DNA from: Candidatus Rhodoferax odensensis
GTDB taxonomy: Bacteria > Pseudomonadota > Gammaproteobacteria > Burkholderiales > Burkholderiaceae_C
Assembly: GCA_016718405.1 (NCBI GenBank)
Contig: JADKDJ010000034.1
Coordinates: 62,001 to 126,000 of the forward strand
DNA: 64,000 nucleotides
Direction: 5' to 3'
Positions 29,549 to 39,110 of this stretch are shown here, in pieces. The notes below the pieces were generated by a model, which saw only the letters and a program-made list of their open reading frames with translations, did no database searches and was not told the DNA's origin. Position 1 is the first letter of the stretch. Every line of letters starts with the position of its first letter. Both the position numbers and the translations under genes were made by a program.

Positions 29549-30628
29549 ATGGACGCAACCCAAGCCCCCATCCCAGCGCCGCGCGGCCGCTGGGCTACTT
29601 TGCTGATAGCCCTGACCGGGCGCCGCCTGGCGGTAACCGCGCTGGCAGCGCTGCTGGTCAGTGCCGCCATCAACCCCATCTTCGGCACACCCTATATCGC
29701 GCTGCTGGGCCGCGTGATGGTGGTCGCCGCGCTGCTGCTGTTGACCTACAGCTACGCCGAGCAATGGCACATCAAGTGGCTGCCACGTTGGCAGGTGCAA
29801 CTGCTGGCGGTGATACTGGCCGCCCCGGTGGCGACCTTCCTGGCCTACCTGATTTCGCTCAGTGGCGACTTGCACGCCTTCATGAGCTGGCCCCGGCTAT
29901 CGGGCTTTCTGATCATCTCGATCGTTGCCATGACTTTCGGCCCGCTGCTGGCCCTGGGAGCGTTGTTTCGCGAACGTGATGCCCAGCTTCGCGCACAGGC
30001 ACTGGAGTTCGCGCTGGCCAAAGAGCAGCTGGAGCGCCAGGCACTGGATGCACGACTCGACTTGCTGCAGGCGCAGATCGAACCACACTTTCTGTTTAAC
30101 ACCCTGGCCAATGTGCAGGAACTGGTGGAGACCGGTTCGCCACGCGCCGGCCCGGTGTTCAAGAGCCTGATCGCCTATCTGCGCGCCTCCATGCCGCAGC
30201 TCAATCACAGCCACGCCACGCTGGGCAACGAGGTCGCGCTGGTGCGCGCCTACCTGGAGCTGATGGCGATGCGCATGCCCGACCGACTCACCGTGCGCTA
30301 CAGACTCGACCCAGATCTGATGCAACTGCGCTTTCCACCCATGGCGCTGCTGACACTGGTGGAGAACGCGGTGCGCCATGGCATCGACCCCAGCGTGGAC
30401 GGCGGCGAGATCGAAGTCGGCGCCGAGCCGGTGGGCAACGACGGCGCACTGCGAGTGTGGGTGGCCGACACCGGCGTCGGCATGGCCGAGACGGCCAGCA
30501 CCGGCACTGGCCTGGGCAACCTGCGCCAGCGCCTGAGCGCCCTTTACGGCCCCACCGCGACGCTGGACTTCATCGAGCAGCAACCCAACGGGCTGCGCGC
30601 CGAGATGCGTTTTCACCCGGTAGACTGA
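29549..30628 (+). CDS. LytS/YehU-type membrane sensor histidine kinase
   Basis: 359 residues. Four membrane helices fill residues 28-150, followed by a coiled linker and the His_kinase domain with QIEPHFLFNTLANVQELVE (phosphorylated His), LVENAVRHGI (N box) and ADTGVGMAE...GTGLGNLRQRL (G boxes). It would phosphorylate the LytTR regulator that starts 4 bp downstream. The kinase is intact while its partner is frameshifted. Confidence 0.9.
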   Translation: MDATQAPIPAPRGRWATLLIALTGRRLAVTALAALLVSAAINPIFGTPYIALLGRVMVVAALLLLTYSYAEQWHIKWLPRWQVQLLAVILAAPVATFLAYLISLSGDLHAFMSWPRLSGFLIISIVAMTFGPLLALGALFRERDAQLRAQALEFALAKEQLERQALDARLDLLQAQIEPHFLFNTLANVQELVETGSPRAGPVFKSLIAYLRASMPQLNHSHATLGNEVALVRAYLELMAMRMPDRLTVRYRLDPDLMQLRFPPMALLTLVENAVRHGIDPSVDGGEIEVGAEPVGNDGALRVWVADTGVGMAETASTGTGLGNLRQRLSALYGPTATLDFIEQQPNGLRAEMRFHPVD

Positions 30629-30632
30629 AGCG

Positions 30633-31404
30633 ATGAGCGCGACTGCATTGATCGCCGACGACGAACCCCTGCTGCGCGAACGGCTGGTATCGCATCTGGC
30701 ACGCCTGTGGCCCGAGCTGCAAGTGGTGGCGCAGGCGCGCAATGGCCGTGAAGCGGTGGAATTGTTCGACGAGCACACACCGCAGGTCGTGTTCATGGAT
30801 GTACACATGCCGGGCATGAACGGCGTCGAGGCCGCGCGCTGCATCGGCCGGCGTGCCGAACTGGTGTTTGTGACGGCGTTTGAGAACTACGCGGTCGAAG
30901 CCTTCGCCAGGGCGCGATCGACTATGTCGTGAAACCCTTCGACGAGGCGCGCCTGCTCGACACGGTACAGCGGCTGCAAACACGCCTGGCACAAGCCGCG
31001 CCTGCAACACCGGACGCGAATCTGGATGCCGTGCTTGAGCGACTCGCAGGTGACCTGCGCCAGCGTCTGGCGCCACCGGCGCGGCTTGGCTTCATCAAGG
31101 CCTCGGTTGGCGCCACGGTACGCATGATCCCGGTCGACGAGGTGCACTACTTTCGCTCGGATACCAAGTACACGCTGGTGGTCTGGCCTGGTGGCGAGGC
31201 GCTGATACGCAAAACCATTCGAGAGCTGGCTGACGAACTCGACCCCGAACAATTCGCTCGGCGCACCGCTCGGCTATCGTCAACTTGCGCCAGATCAGCC
31301 ACGTGCACCACGGTGCCAACGAGACCGCCGAGCTGCACCTCAAGGGTCGCGCCGAGCCACTACCGGTCAGCCGCAGCTACCTGCACTTGTTTCGCCAGAT
31401 GTAG
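30633..31404 (+). pseudogene. LytTR-family response regulator with two -1 frameshifts
   Basis: The receiver begins normally (ALIADDEPLLRERL, VVFMDVHMPGMNG with the phospho-Asp) but is lost after AVEAFAR. Adding one G to the GGG at 30910-30912 restores GAIDYVVKPFDEARLLD and the LytTR domain (IPVDEVHYFRSDTKYTLV). A second loss falls after DPEQFAR; adding one G at 31260-31261 restores AHRSAIVNLRQISHVH and a normal end at TAG 31404 (LHLFRQM). Both lesions are single missing G in the coding strand. The gene is complete apart from them, so they may be sequencing errors. It is the cognate regulator of the kinase 4 bp upstream. Confidence 0.85.
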
Positions 31405-31407
31405 CGT

Positions 31408-32627
31408 CTACCGCAGTGGCACGGCCAACAACACCGTGGGCTGCAACGTGGCCGCGTCCGTCATGCTCCCGTCGCCCTGGTAACGCCCGAAATGGGAGTT
31501 GGCAATGACGTACAGCGTGTCGCCCACCAACGCGCCGGTGGTCGGCTCTGCAAATGCGGGATGGTGATGTGATTGCAAGACCGTCAGCCCAACGATGCTG
31601 CCGCCATCGGGCGCCAAATGAATGCGTACCACCCGTCCCGGATTGCTGGTGTTTTGAATACCCAGCAAATCCCCACGGTACCAGTACAGGCCATCGATGC
31701 CACCGGTCACCACCGTATCGGGTTGCGCCAGCCGTTCAAACTGCTGGTGATCGGGCATGACCCTGGCAATGCCGGTAGACAAGGTCACGTAGAGCGTGCC
31801 ATCAGGAGCCACCGTCACACCATTGGCGCCGCGCAAGGCGCCTACTTCGCCGATGCGCGAGAACGCTGACTCGGCGGTGCGCAAACGGTACAAGCTGCCA
31901 GCAGCCGAATCGGTGACGTAGGCGGTACCATCGGCAGCGAGCGCGACGTCGTTGAGCTGTTTGGCCTCGCTCACCTCGTAACGCGCCGCCAATTTGCCGC
32001 TGCGCAAGTCGTAGCGAACCACGGCGTTGCGGGGTTGGCGCGCACCAGTGGCCTGCAGCGCGTTGGTGCTCACCGCGTACAGGGCGCGGCGCCGCTCGTC
32101 CACCGCCAGCCCCAACACCGCGTCGAGCCGGTCCGAGGCGACTGAGAAATCCCGGCTGCGGGAGCGCGCGTCCACCACCACGATTTTGTGCTGCGCCACA
32201 CTGCCAACGAAGAAGCGCCGAGTCCGCGCGTCATGTGCCACGCCTTCCGGAATCAGTTTCGGGTCCTGCAAACGCAATGCCATCGGCGCCACTGCCGTGC
32301 TGGGTTCCTCGGCCTCCAGACTGGCGCGCACCGCCTGAAAGTCGGCGTCTTGCCACAGGCTGTCCCAGCCCGACGCCGGCGCGGGCACCAGGCCCAAGCG
32401 GCGTCCCTGCAACTGCGCAAGGCGGTCAGTGCCTGCACCTTCTCACCCAGGTTGGCCAGGGTCATGGCCCCGTAATAAACCAGCAAACCATCACCCGGGC
32501 GCTGTGCGCGCAAGGTCTGCACTCGCGCCAGTTGCGCCTTGAGCCGCGTCGACGCGTCGTCTTGCGCCTGCGCAGGCAGCACCACCAGCCACACCAGAAA
32601 AACCAGCCAACTCCTGTGCCAAGCCAT
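31408..32627 (-). pseudogene. exported NHL/SMP-30-like beta-propeller protein, one frameshift
   Basis: From ATG 32627, with GGAG upstream, a signal peptide (WLVFLVWLVVLPAQAQ) leads to a short helical-repeat region (LLVYYGAMTLANLGEKVQALTAL). Near 32415 the frame changes; one extra G would join it to AQLQGRRLGLVPAP and the 320-residue propeller down to 31408. The propeller has repeats such as PEGVAHDARTRRFFVGSV, LNDVALAADGTAYVTDS and ANGVTVAPDGTLYVTLS, typical of NHL/gluconolactonase folds. Function is unknown. The stop lies 3 bp from the convergent regulator gene. Confidence 0.7.
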
Positions 32628-32646
32628 GTGTCTTACTCCCATTGAT

Positions 32647-32935
32647 TCAGGGCGTCAGCATAGACGGGCGCACCACGCCGTTGGTCCACGAGTCAAGTGT
32701 CCATTCTCTACGTGGGGGCGAGTCGCTGCGCCCATGGCCACGGTGGTCGTAGTAGACGATGTGGGCGAGGTCAGCCAGTTGGCTGAAAGCCGGCTTGAAT
32801 GCCGAGTGGTCAAAACCCGGCCCGCCGTGCAGGCAAATCAGCGTGGGCTTCGCGCATCTGCGGGCCGTCGGGCACCAGGCCAGGCCCCTCGATGCCCACA
32901 TACAGGCGCACGCCGGGTTGGATTTCGATTCGCAT
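32647..32935 (-). pseudogene. N-terminal remnant of an alpha/beta-hydrolase (proline iminopeptidase-like)
   Basis: ATG 32935, after a GGAGT site, begins MRIEIQPGVRLYVGIEGPG. After a -1 shift near 32848 the frame gives KPTLICLHGGPGFDHS, which holds the HGGPG oxyanion motif of this family, then IVYYDHRGHGRSD. The protein breaks off after WTLDSW, about 95 residues in, and meets a stop at 32647. The nucleophile Ser, acid and His are all absent. It is therefore a dead fragment that sits 20 bp before the propeller gene. Confidence 0.75.
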
Positions 32936-33021
32936 AAGGGACTCCGAAAAACCGGAGTATGCCTTTTGCGTGTCGGGTCATCGAACGGCCGCGGCAAATC
33001 CGCCGCGTGCGCCCCCGTGGT

Positions 33022-35013
33022 CTATCGCCCGCGTCGGGTCAGGTTGGGCCAGACGCTTATCGGCGCGAGCGACAGCGTGCCAGTGCCCGCGGTGTCTTTG
33101 ACTGGGGTTGGCACCGTCAGGTCGGTGGTACTGGTTCCACCTTGACCCAGCTTGTTGGCATAGCCGTCGCCCCAGATCAAGAGGCCGCCGTCGTTGCTCA
33201 AAGCGAGCGAGAACTCGCGACCAGCGGCAATGGCGCTGATATTCGCCAACTGACCTGTGCCAAGTTCACTGACTACGGCATGTGGCAACAGCCAACGATT
33301 CCCAGCGGGTCGATTGGGCCCGTCGCCGAGTTGACCACTGACTGCAAAGCCCCATCCGAATACCTTTCCGTCTTGGTCCAGTGCCAGCACGTGGTTGCCC
33401 CCCGCAGCGATCATCTTGATATTGCCGAGCTGCCCCGTTCCATCCGCGCCCTTGACCAGTACGGCCCGCGTGCGCGCGCCATGTTCCGTGTTCTGGCCCA
33501 ACTGACCAGTTTGGTTCGACCCCCAGGCGTAGATATGCCCAGCACTGGTCAACGCAAGTCCGAAGTTGTCGCCCGCTGAAATGGCCACGATGTCAGAGAT
33601 CGCCACGCCATCGCTGTCACGCAACACATAGCCGGGAACGTCCACCGTGCTGGTGGTCAGTCCTTGCCCCGGTTGGCGCGCTGGAGCTGTTGAATCCCCA
33701 TGTGACGACCCTACCATCAGCAGTCAGCGCCGCCGACCAATTCCCTCCCGCCGAAATGGCCACCACATTGCCGAGCACACCAGTCCCCGTGACGGCCCGG
33801 ACCTGACCCGGCACCCGTTTGCCGTTACTCGGGGCCTGTTGCCCCGCGTAGTCGCCCCACGAGTACACGGTGCCATCATCGGCCAAGGCCATCGCATTGT
33901 CGTCACCGACCGAGACTGCCACTATCCCCGATAGCGAGCCGTTATTGGCAGCGTTGCGAACCTTTCCCGGCAAGGATTCACCGTTGCTGGACGGGCGCCC
34001 CAGTGTCGTGGTGTCACCCCAAGACCAGACCTCACCATCTTCCGTCAGAGCCATAGCACTTGCGCCGTTACCCGCCGACACCGCCACCACGCCCGACAAC
34101 TCGCCGAGCCCGGTCTGATCCTTCACCGGGGTCGGAAGCGAGAGGCCCGATAGTTGGCTCCACGTCAACCTTGGCCCAACACACCGTTTTCGTTCTGCCC
34201 CCACGCCAACACCTTGCCAGACGGCGTGACCACCATCGTGTAGGTCTGCGTCGCGCCCTGCGTGCCCAAAGGTTGTGCCTGCGGAATCACCTTGACACTG
34301 GTGTTCGCCACAACCCCGCCACCCGACACCGTGATGGTCTGCTGACCCAGGCGATGCCCGGTCACGCTGCTGCAATCGGCCGCTACCGTCAGCGCCACCG
34401 TGTTGGCACTCGCGCAGGACAGCGCGCCGCTAACTAGATTGCCAGCGCTGTCTTTCAGCGCCACCGTGATGGGCGTCGCCAGCTTCCACGGCGCCTTGCC
34501 GCTGTTGGGCGCGTTGAGCGTGGCGCTTGGCGTTGGTACGGGCGGCGGCGCGCAACTGGCGAGGCTGACGAAGCACGCGTAGTCCGACAGCTTGCCCAGC
34601 GTGACGACCTGGTTGTTGGTGATCGGGCCCAGCGCATAAATCTGTTCACCACTGACGGCCAGATAGAGCTGGTTGGTCGGGTAGTAGCGGTAGACATACG
34701 GCGGCAGCGACTGACTGCTTTGTGGTCCTGGGAACAGGTCAAACTGGGTGCGCTCGGCCCAGTCAGAAAAGGCGTCGGCGCTGGGTGCCGCCGCCGCGAC
34801 GGCCGCAGCCATGCGAACCGGTGCAGATTGGGTCGGCGCGGCGCGTGGCGCCTGCAGCAACTTGCCTTGGGGCACCAAACTGGGCGCCACAGCGGCCTGA
34901 CTCAGCTTGGCAAGCCCCGCGGGTGGCGCTTCGGCCTCACCATCACTCCCGCCACCACATGCTGCCAGCGCCAGCACCAGCGCAGTTACCCCCAACCACC
35001 TCAATTGGCTCAT
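33022..35013 (-). pseudogene. RCC1-repeat lipoprotein with two frameshifts
   Basis: ATG 35013 starts a lipoprotein signal (LVLALAAC with the lipobox Cys, then GGGSDG). At about residues 78-147 there is a domain (DAFSDWAERTQFDLFPGP, YVYRYYPTNQLYLAVSGEQIYALGP, VTLGKLSDYA) also seen in the broken cyclophilin, then an Ig-like segment (SGKAPWKLATPITVALKDSAG). The RCC1 propeller follows with repeats of the type VAVSAGNGASAMALTEDGEVWSWG. The frame is lost after NGVLGQG (one missing G at 34169-34170) and again after VTWG (one missing G at 33696-33699). With both repaired the gene reads about 664 residues to 33022. It is probably a surface-exposed protein of unknown role. Confidence 0.75.
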
Positions 35014-35224
35014 CGTCCCGACTCCCTGTTGTGCGCAAGCACCAATGCTTGCGGGCCGGGGATTCTAAGCACGTACCAAGTCGAAAAGCGGCGCAAGAGA
35101 TGCAACAAAGTGCAACAGCAGCCGCGGGTAGGAAATATGCCCGTTTGCGGTCAATTTTTGAAGGTGGCTACGCCGAACGGCGCGGTGTGACGCATGGTCG
35201 TGGCCTCATCCGTGATGAGGGGCT

Positions 35225-36505
35225 TTAACTCCGCACTTCCCCATTGCCCAGCACCACGTACTTTAAAGACGTTAGCCCCTCAATCCCGACCGGGCCGCGG
35301 GCGTGGAACTTGTCGGTGCTGATGCCAATCTCGGCCCCCAGGCCGAACTCGAAGCCGTCGGCAAAGCGGGTGCTGGTGTTGACCATCACGCTGGCTGAGT
35401 CGACCTCCTGCAAAAAGGCCTGGGCATGCAGGTGGTCACGCGTGATGATGGCATCGGTATGGTGCGAGGAGTAGTGGTTGATGTGTGCGATGGCTTCCTC
35501 GACACCGGCCACCACCTTGATACTGATGATTGGAGCCAGGTACTCCTCAAACCAGTCCTGCTCCGTGGCATCGACCAACTTGGCACTGGCCACCCCCGCC
35601 AGGTGTGCACGGCTCTCGGGGCAGACACGCATTTCCACACCCTTGTCCGCATAGACTCTGCCGATCAAGGGCAGGAAGGCTGCCGCCACGCCACGCGCCA
35701 CCAACAAGCCCTCGGCGGCGTTGCAGGGGCTGTATTTGTTGGTCTTGGCGTTATCGGCCACCGTGACTGCCATGGCCAGGTCACACGGCTCGTCCACGTA
35801 CACATGGCAATTGCCGTCCAGGTGCTTGATCACTGGCACCTTGGCATCGCGGCTGATGCGCTCGATCAGGCCCTTGCCGCCGCGCGGAATGATCACGTCC
35901 ACGTACTGCGGCATGGCAATCAACTGGCCTACGACTTCGCGGTCAGTCGTTTGCACCAGTTGCACAGCATCTGCAGGCAGCCCGCTTTCCAGCAACGCTT
36001 GCTGCACCAGGCGGGCCAGCGCCTTGTTGGACTCAATCGCCTCAGAGCCGCCGCGCAGAATGCAGGCGTTGCCGCTCTTGATCGACAGACTGGCCGCCTC
36101 GATGGTCACATTGGGGCGGCTCTCGAAGATCATGCCAAAGACCCCAATCGGCACCCGCATCTGCCCGACCCGGATGCCGCTGGGCTGCTGCTTCATGCCA
36201 ATGACTTCGCCAATCACGTCGGCCATGGCGGCCAGCTGCTCGCAACCCTCGGCGCAGGTTTCGATCACCTTGGGCGTCAGCTTGAGCCGGTCGACCATTG
36301 CGTCGGCCAGACCTGCGGCCCGCGCGCGCTCCAGGTCCCGGGCGTTGTCCGCTTGCAGCGCGTCCACATTGGTCCGCAGCAAGTCGGTGAGCGCTCTGAG
36401 TGCTCTGTTTTTCGTAGCAGCAGAGGCCCGCGCCATAAGGGAGGAGGCCTCCTTTGCCTGCTTCCCAAGGGTTTGGGTGTAGTCAGCCAGATTGATCGAG
36501 TTCAT
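35225..36505 (-). CDS. proA: gamma-glutamyl phosphate reductase (proline biosynthesis)
   Basis: 426 residues, normal for ProA. It reduces gamma-glutamyl phosphate to glutamate semialdehyde with NADPH. PIGVFGMIFESRPNVTIEAASL, the RGGSEAIESN nucleotide loop, VIIPRGGKGLI, and the catalytic-Cys region NKYSPCNAAEGLLV are all present, as is the C-terminal RGPVGIEGLTSLKYV. It lies 126 bp after holA in the leftward housekeeping block. proB is not in the window. Confidence 0.97.
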   Translation of the reverse strand: MNSINLADYTQTLGKQAKEASSLMARASAATKNRALRALTDLLRTNVDALQADNARDLERARAAGLADAMVDRLKLTPKVIETCAEGCEQLAAMADVIGEVIGMKQQPSGIRVGQMRVPIGVFGMIFESRPNVTIEAASLSIKSGNACILRGGSEAIESNKALARLVQQALLESGLPADAVQLVQTTDREVVGQLIAMPQYVDVIIPRGGKGLIERISRDAKVPVIKHLDGNCHVYVDEPCDLAMAVTVADNAKTNKYSPCNAAEGLLVARGVAAAFLPLIGRVYADKGVEMRVCPESRAHLAGVASAKLVDATEQDWFEEYLAPIISIKVVAGVEEAIAHINHYSSHHTDAIITRDHLHAQAFLQEVDSASVMVNTSTRFADGFEFGLGAEIGISTDKFHARGPVGIEGLTSLKYVVLGNGEVRS

Positions 36506-36631
36506 AGCGGCATTTTCTCACGCGAGGACATCGGTGCCGACTCCAAGGCCACGTTGGCGTAAGCCATGACCAGAGTAACCCGGCCAATGATCGCCATGAC
36601 GGCGGCCGCCTGGCGATTGGCGGGCTAAGCC

Positions 36632-37705
36632 TCAGGCCGGGCGCTGGCGGGCCGGCTGGGTGGCCACCTGGCGGCACACCATCATGGCCAGCCGGTGCAG
36701 CGCCTGCCAGGGGTTGCTGGGCCAGTCCGGTTGCTTGAGACCTTTGACGATGCCATCCACCTGGTGCGCCGCGGCGAGCAGGCGATTCAGCGAAGCCACA
36801 GATAGACGCGGCAAGACCCGCTCGTACAGGCGCTCCTTGATGCCCCAGACGCGCTGCTCGCGCAGGGCCACCGGCAGGGGCGTGCCGGCCGCCATCGCGT
36901 CTTTCACGCGTTTAAGGGCGCGAATGTCCTCACTCAAGGTGTAGTGCACCAGCACCTCGGCCTGACCTTCGGCCTGCAGACCGTCGAGCATGCGTTGCAC
37001 CCGCAAGTGCTGGCCGGCCAGCACCGCCTCGGAGAGCTTGAACACGTCGTAACGCGCCACGTTGAGCACGGCGCTCTCGACCTGCTCAAAACTCAACTCG
37101 CCCTGCGCGTAGAGCAAGGCGAGCTTCTGAATCTCCTGGTGCGCGGCCAACAGATTGCCCTCGACACGATCAGCAAAAAACTGCAGCGTGCGCAGCCCCT
37201 CGTCGCCAGCGGCCACACGTTGCCCTTGCAGGGCCATGCGCTGGGCAATCCATTGCGGCAGGGCAGCACGTTCGACCGGATCGAGCTGCACCGAGGCGCC
37301 TTCACGCTCCAAGGCGGCAAACCAGGCGCTGGTCTTGGCGGCCTTGTCGAGCCTGGGCAACATGACCAGGGTCAGCGTCGAGTCGTTGCCGCGGGCTTGA
37401 CCGGCCAATTGCTCCAATGCCGGGCCACCTTCCTTGCCCGGCTTGCCTGAGGGAATACGAATCTCAACGATCTGTTTGTCCGCAAACAGACTGAGCGAGC
37501 CGCCGGCCGCCAACACCTCGCTCCAGTCAAAGTTGGCGCCAGAGACCGTATGGGAGCTGCGCTCGGAGTATCCCTGCGCGCGCGCGCTGGCGCGGATGGC
37601 GTCAGCCGCCTCCTGTACCAGCAAGGGCTCGTCGCCGTGCAGCACGTACAGGCTCTTGAGTTCTTTCTGCAGGTGTTTAGGAAGTTGGGCGGGCGCGAGT
37701 TGCAT
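36632..37705 (-). CDS. holA: DNA polymerase III delta subunit
   Basis: 357 residues from ATG 37705 (MQLAPAQLPKHLQ). A longer frame to 37762 adds no conserved sequence. HolA opens the sliding clamp within the clamp loader. SLYVLHGDEPLLVQEAADAIR is the conserved N-terminal block; the AAA-like domain and the C-terminal collar (YDVFKLSEAVLAGQHLRVQ) follow. In many proteobacteria holA directly follows lptE; here an ABC ATPase gene separates them. Confidence 0.95.
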   Translation of the reverse strand: MQLAPAQLPKHLQKELKSLYVLHGDEPLLVQEAADAIRASARAQGYSERSSHTVSGANFDWSEVLAAGGSLSLFADKQIVEIRIPSGKPGKEGGPALEQLAGQARGNDSTLTLVMLPRLDKAAKTSAWFAALEREGASVQLDPVERAALPQWIAQRMALQGQRVAAGDEGLRTLQFFADRVEGNLLAAHQEIQKLALLYAQGELSFEQVESAVLNVARYDVFKLSEAVLAGQHLRVQRMLDGLQAEGQAEVLVHYTLSEDIRALKRVKDAMAAGTPLPVALREQRVWGIKERLYERVLPRLSVASLNRLLAAAHQVDGIVKGLKQPDWPSNPWQALHRLAMMVCRQVATQPARQRPA

Positions 37706-37774
37706 GGGTGAAGTGTAAAACCTTGCGGGACAGACCGGAGCAATGCGACGCTCTGTCCTCAACTGGTCAGTGTG

Positions 37775-38548
37775 CTACTTCAGGCTACTCGACAGAAACG
37801 CCCGCAGTCGCTCGCTGCGCGGGTGCTGCAGAACCTCGGTTGGCTCGCCCTGCTCTTCAATCTGACCCTGATGCAGAAACACCACCTGCTTGCTGACCTC
37901 ACGCGCAAAGCCCATCTCGTGGGTGACCACGATCATGGTTCGGCCCTCTTGCGCCACCGAGCGCATGACCTTGAGCACCTCGCCCACCAGTTCGGGGTCC
38001 AGTGCCGAGGTGGGCTCGTCAAACAGCATCACCTTGGGCTCCATCGCCAGCGCACGGGCAATCGCCACGCGCTGCTGTTCACCGCCCGAGAGGTGCGCCG
38101 GGAACGCGTCTTTACGGTGGTAGACACCCACGCGCTGCAAATAGGCTTGCGCGCGCTCCAGCGCCTCGGCCTTGCTCAGCTTGAGCACGTGTACCGGTGC
38201 CTCGATCACGTTCTGCAGCGCGGTCATGTGCGCCCACAAATTGAAGTGCTGGAACACCATCGCCACCTGGCTACGCAGCCGCTTGAGCTGCTCGGCGCTT
38301 TGGGCTTGCAGCGTTCCGCTCTTGTCGGCCACCAGCGCCAGTTCTTCGCCGTCGAGCACGATGCGCCCGGCGTTGGGCTGCTCCAGCAGGTTAAGGCAGC
38401 GCAAGAAGGTGCTCTTGCCGGAGCCGCTGGAGCCGATCATGGCGATCACGTCGCCCTTGTGCGCGGTGACACTGACGCCCTTGAGCACTTCGTTTTGGCC
38501 AAATCGCTTGTGGATGTTCTCGGCCTGGAGTTGGGTGGATGCGGTCAT
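37775..38548 (-). CDS. polar amino acid ABC transporter ATPase (HisP/GlnQ type), without its partners
   Basis: 257 residues from ATG 38548. Walker A is GSSGSGKST, followed by FLRCLNLLEQPNAG. The Q-loop is FQHFNLWAHMTALQNVIEAP, which is diagnostic of HisP-type ATPases. The signature is LSGGEQQRVAIARAL, Walker B is VMLFDEPTSALDPE, and the H-loop is VTHEMGFAREV. HisP itself serves histidine/lysine/arginine uptake. No permease or binding protein lies beside it; it sits inside the lptE-holA interval. The true substrate is therefore open, and partner subunits must be encoded elsewhere. Confidence 0.92.
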   Translation of the reverse strand: MTASTQLQAENIHKRFGQNEVLKGVSVTAHKGDVIAMIGSSGSGKSTFLRCLNLLEQPNAGRIVLDGEELALVADKSGTLQAQSAEQLKRLRSQVAMVFQHFNLWAHMTALQNVIEAPVHVLKLSKAEALERAQAYLQRVGVYHRKDAFPAHLSGGEQQRVAIARALAMEPKVMLFDEPTSALDPELVGEVLKVMRSVAQEGRTMIVVTHEMGFAREVSKQVVFLHQGQIEEQGEPTEVLQHPRSERLRAFLSSSLK

Positions 38549-38600
38549 GTCGAAGCGTTGAAGTTCCTGAATACGGGCATTCAGGTTTGCATCGCCGCGT

Positions 38601-39110
38601 TCACAAATCCTGAACAGCTGCCACCCGGCGCATGATCTGGCGCACGATGTCGTTCTGCATGTCGCGGTAAAGGATCGCCTCTTCGGCCTCTTTGGCCAGC
38701 ACGGCAGACTCATTGAAGCTGATGTCCCGATGCTGGCTGATTTCGGTTGCCGCGATCAACTCTTGTCCGGCTGCGTTACGCAAGCGGAACACCACCTTGA
38801 TTCGCAACTGAAACTCGCGCACCTGGCCGGCTGCGCTACGGCCAACGACCACTTTCTCGCGCTGCTCCTGCAGTAAATCAAGTAGCACTGCCCGCTGTTG
38901 GTCTGTCGTCTGCGTAGCGGGCAAGGCTTGCGCGAATGCGCTGCGCAATTGCGCCGCCACCGCACCACCGGACACCGGCATGACCGCAATCGACTGAAAG
39001 GCGAAGTGCTCCTCGCCGCGTAGCTTGAAACCGCAGGCGCTCAGCAAGGCAGCAGCACTGAACAGCCCCAATCCTTTGCCCAGCCAGGCGCGGCGGTTGA
39101 GTGCGTTCAC
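38601..39110 (-). CDS. lptE: LPS-assembly lipoprotein LptE
   Basis: 169 residues from GTG 39110, one base after the leuS stop. A twin-Arg-like start (NRRAWLGKGLGLFSAAALLSACGFKLRG) ends in a lipobox with Cys26, and CGFKLRG is typical of LptE. LptE plugs and supports the LptD barrel that inserts LPS in the outer membrane. The position directly after leuS is conserved across proteobacteria. Confidence 0.93.
   Translation of the reverse strand: MNALNRRAWLGKGLGLFSAAALLSACGFKLRGEEHFAFQSIAVMPVSGGAVAAQLRSAFAQALPATQTTDQQRAVLLDLLQEQREKVVVGRSAAGQVREFQLRIKVVFRLRNAAGQELIAATEISQHRDISFNESAVLAKEAEEAILYRDMQNDIVRQIMRRVAAVQDL

Noticed and set aside
35426..36562. 378-codon open frame opposite proA
   Set aside because: A shadow of proA with biased composition.
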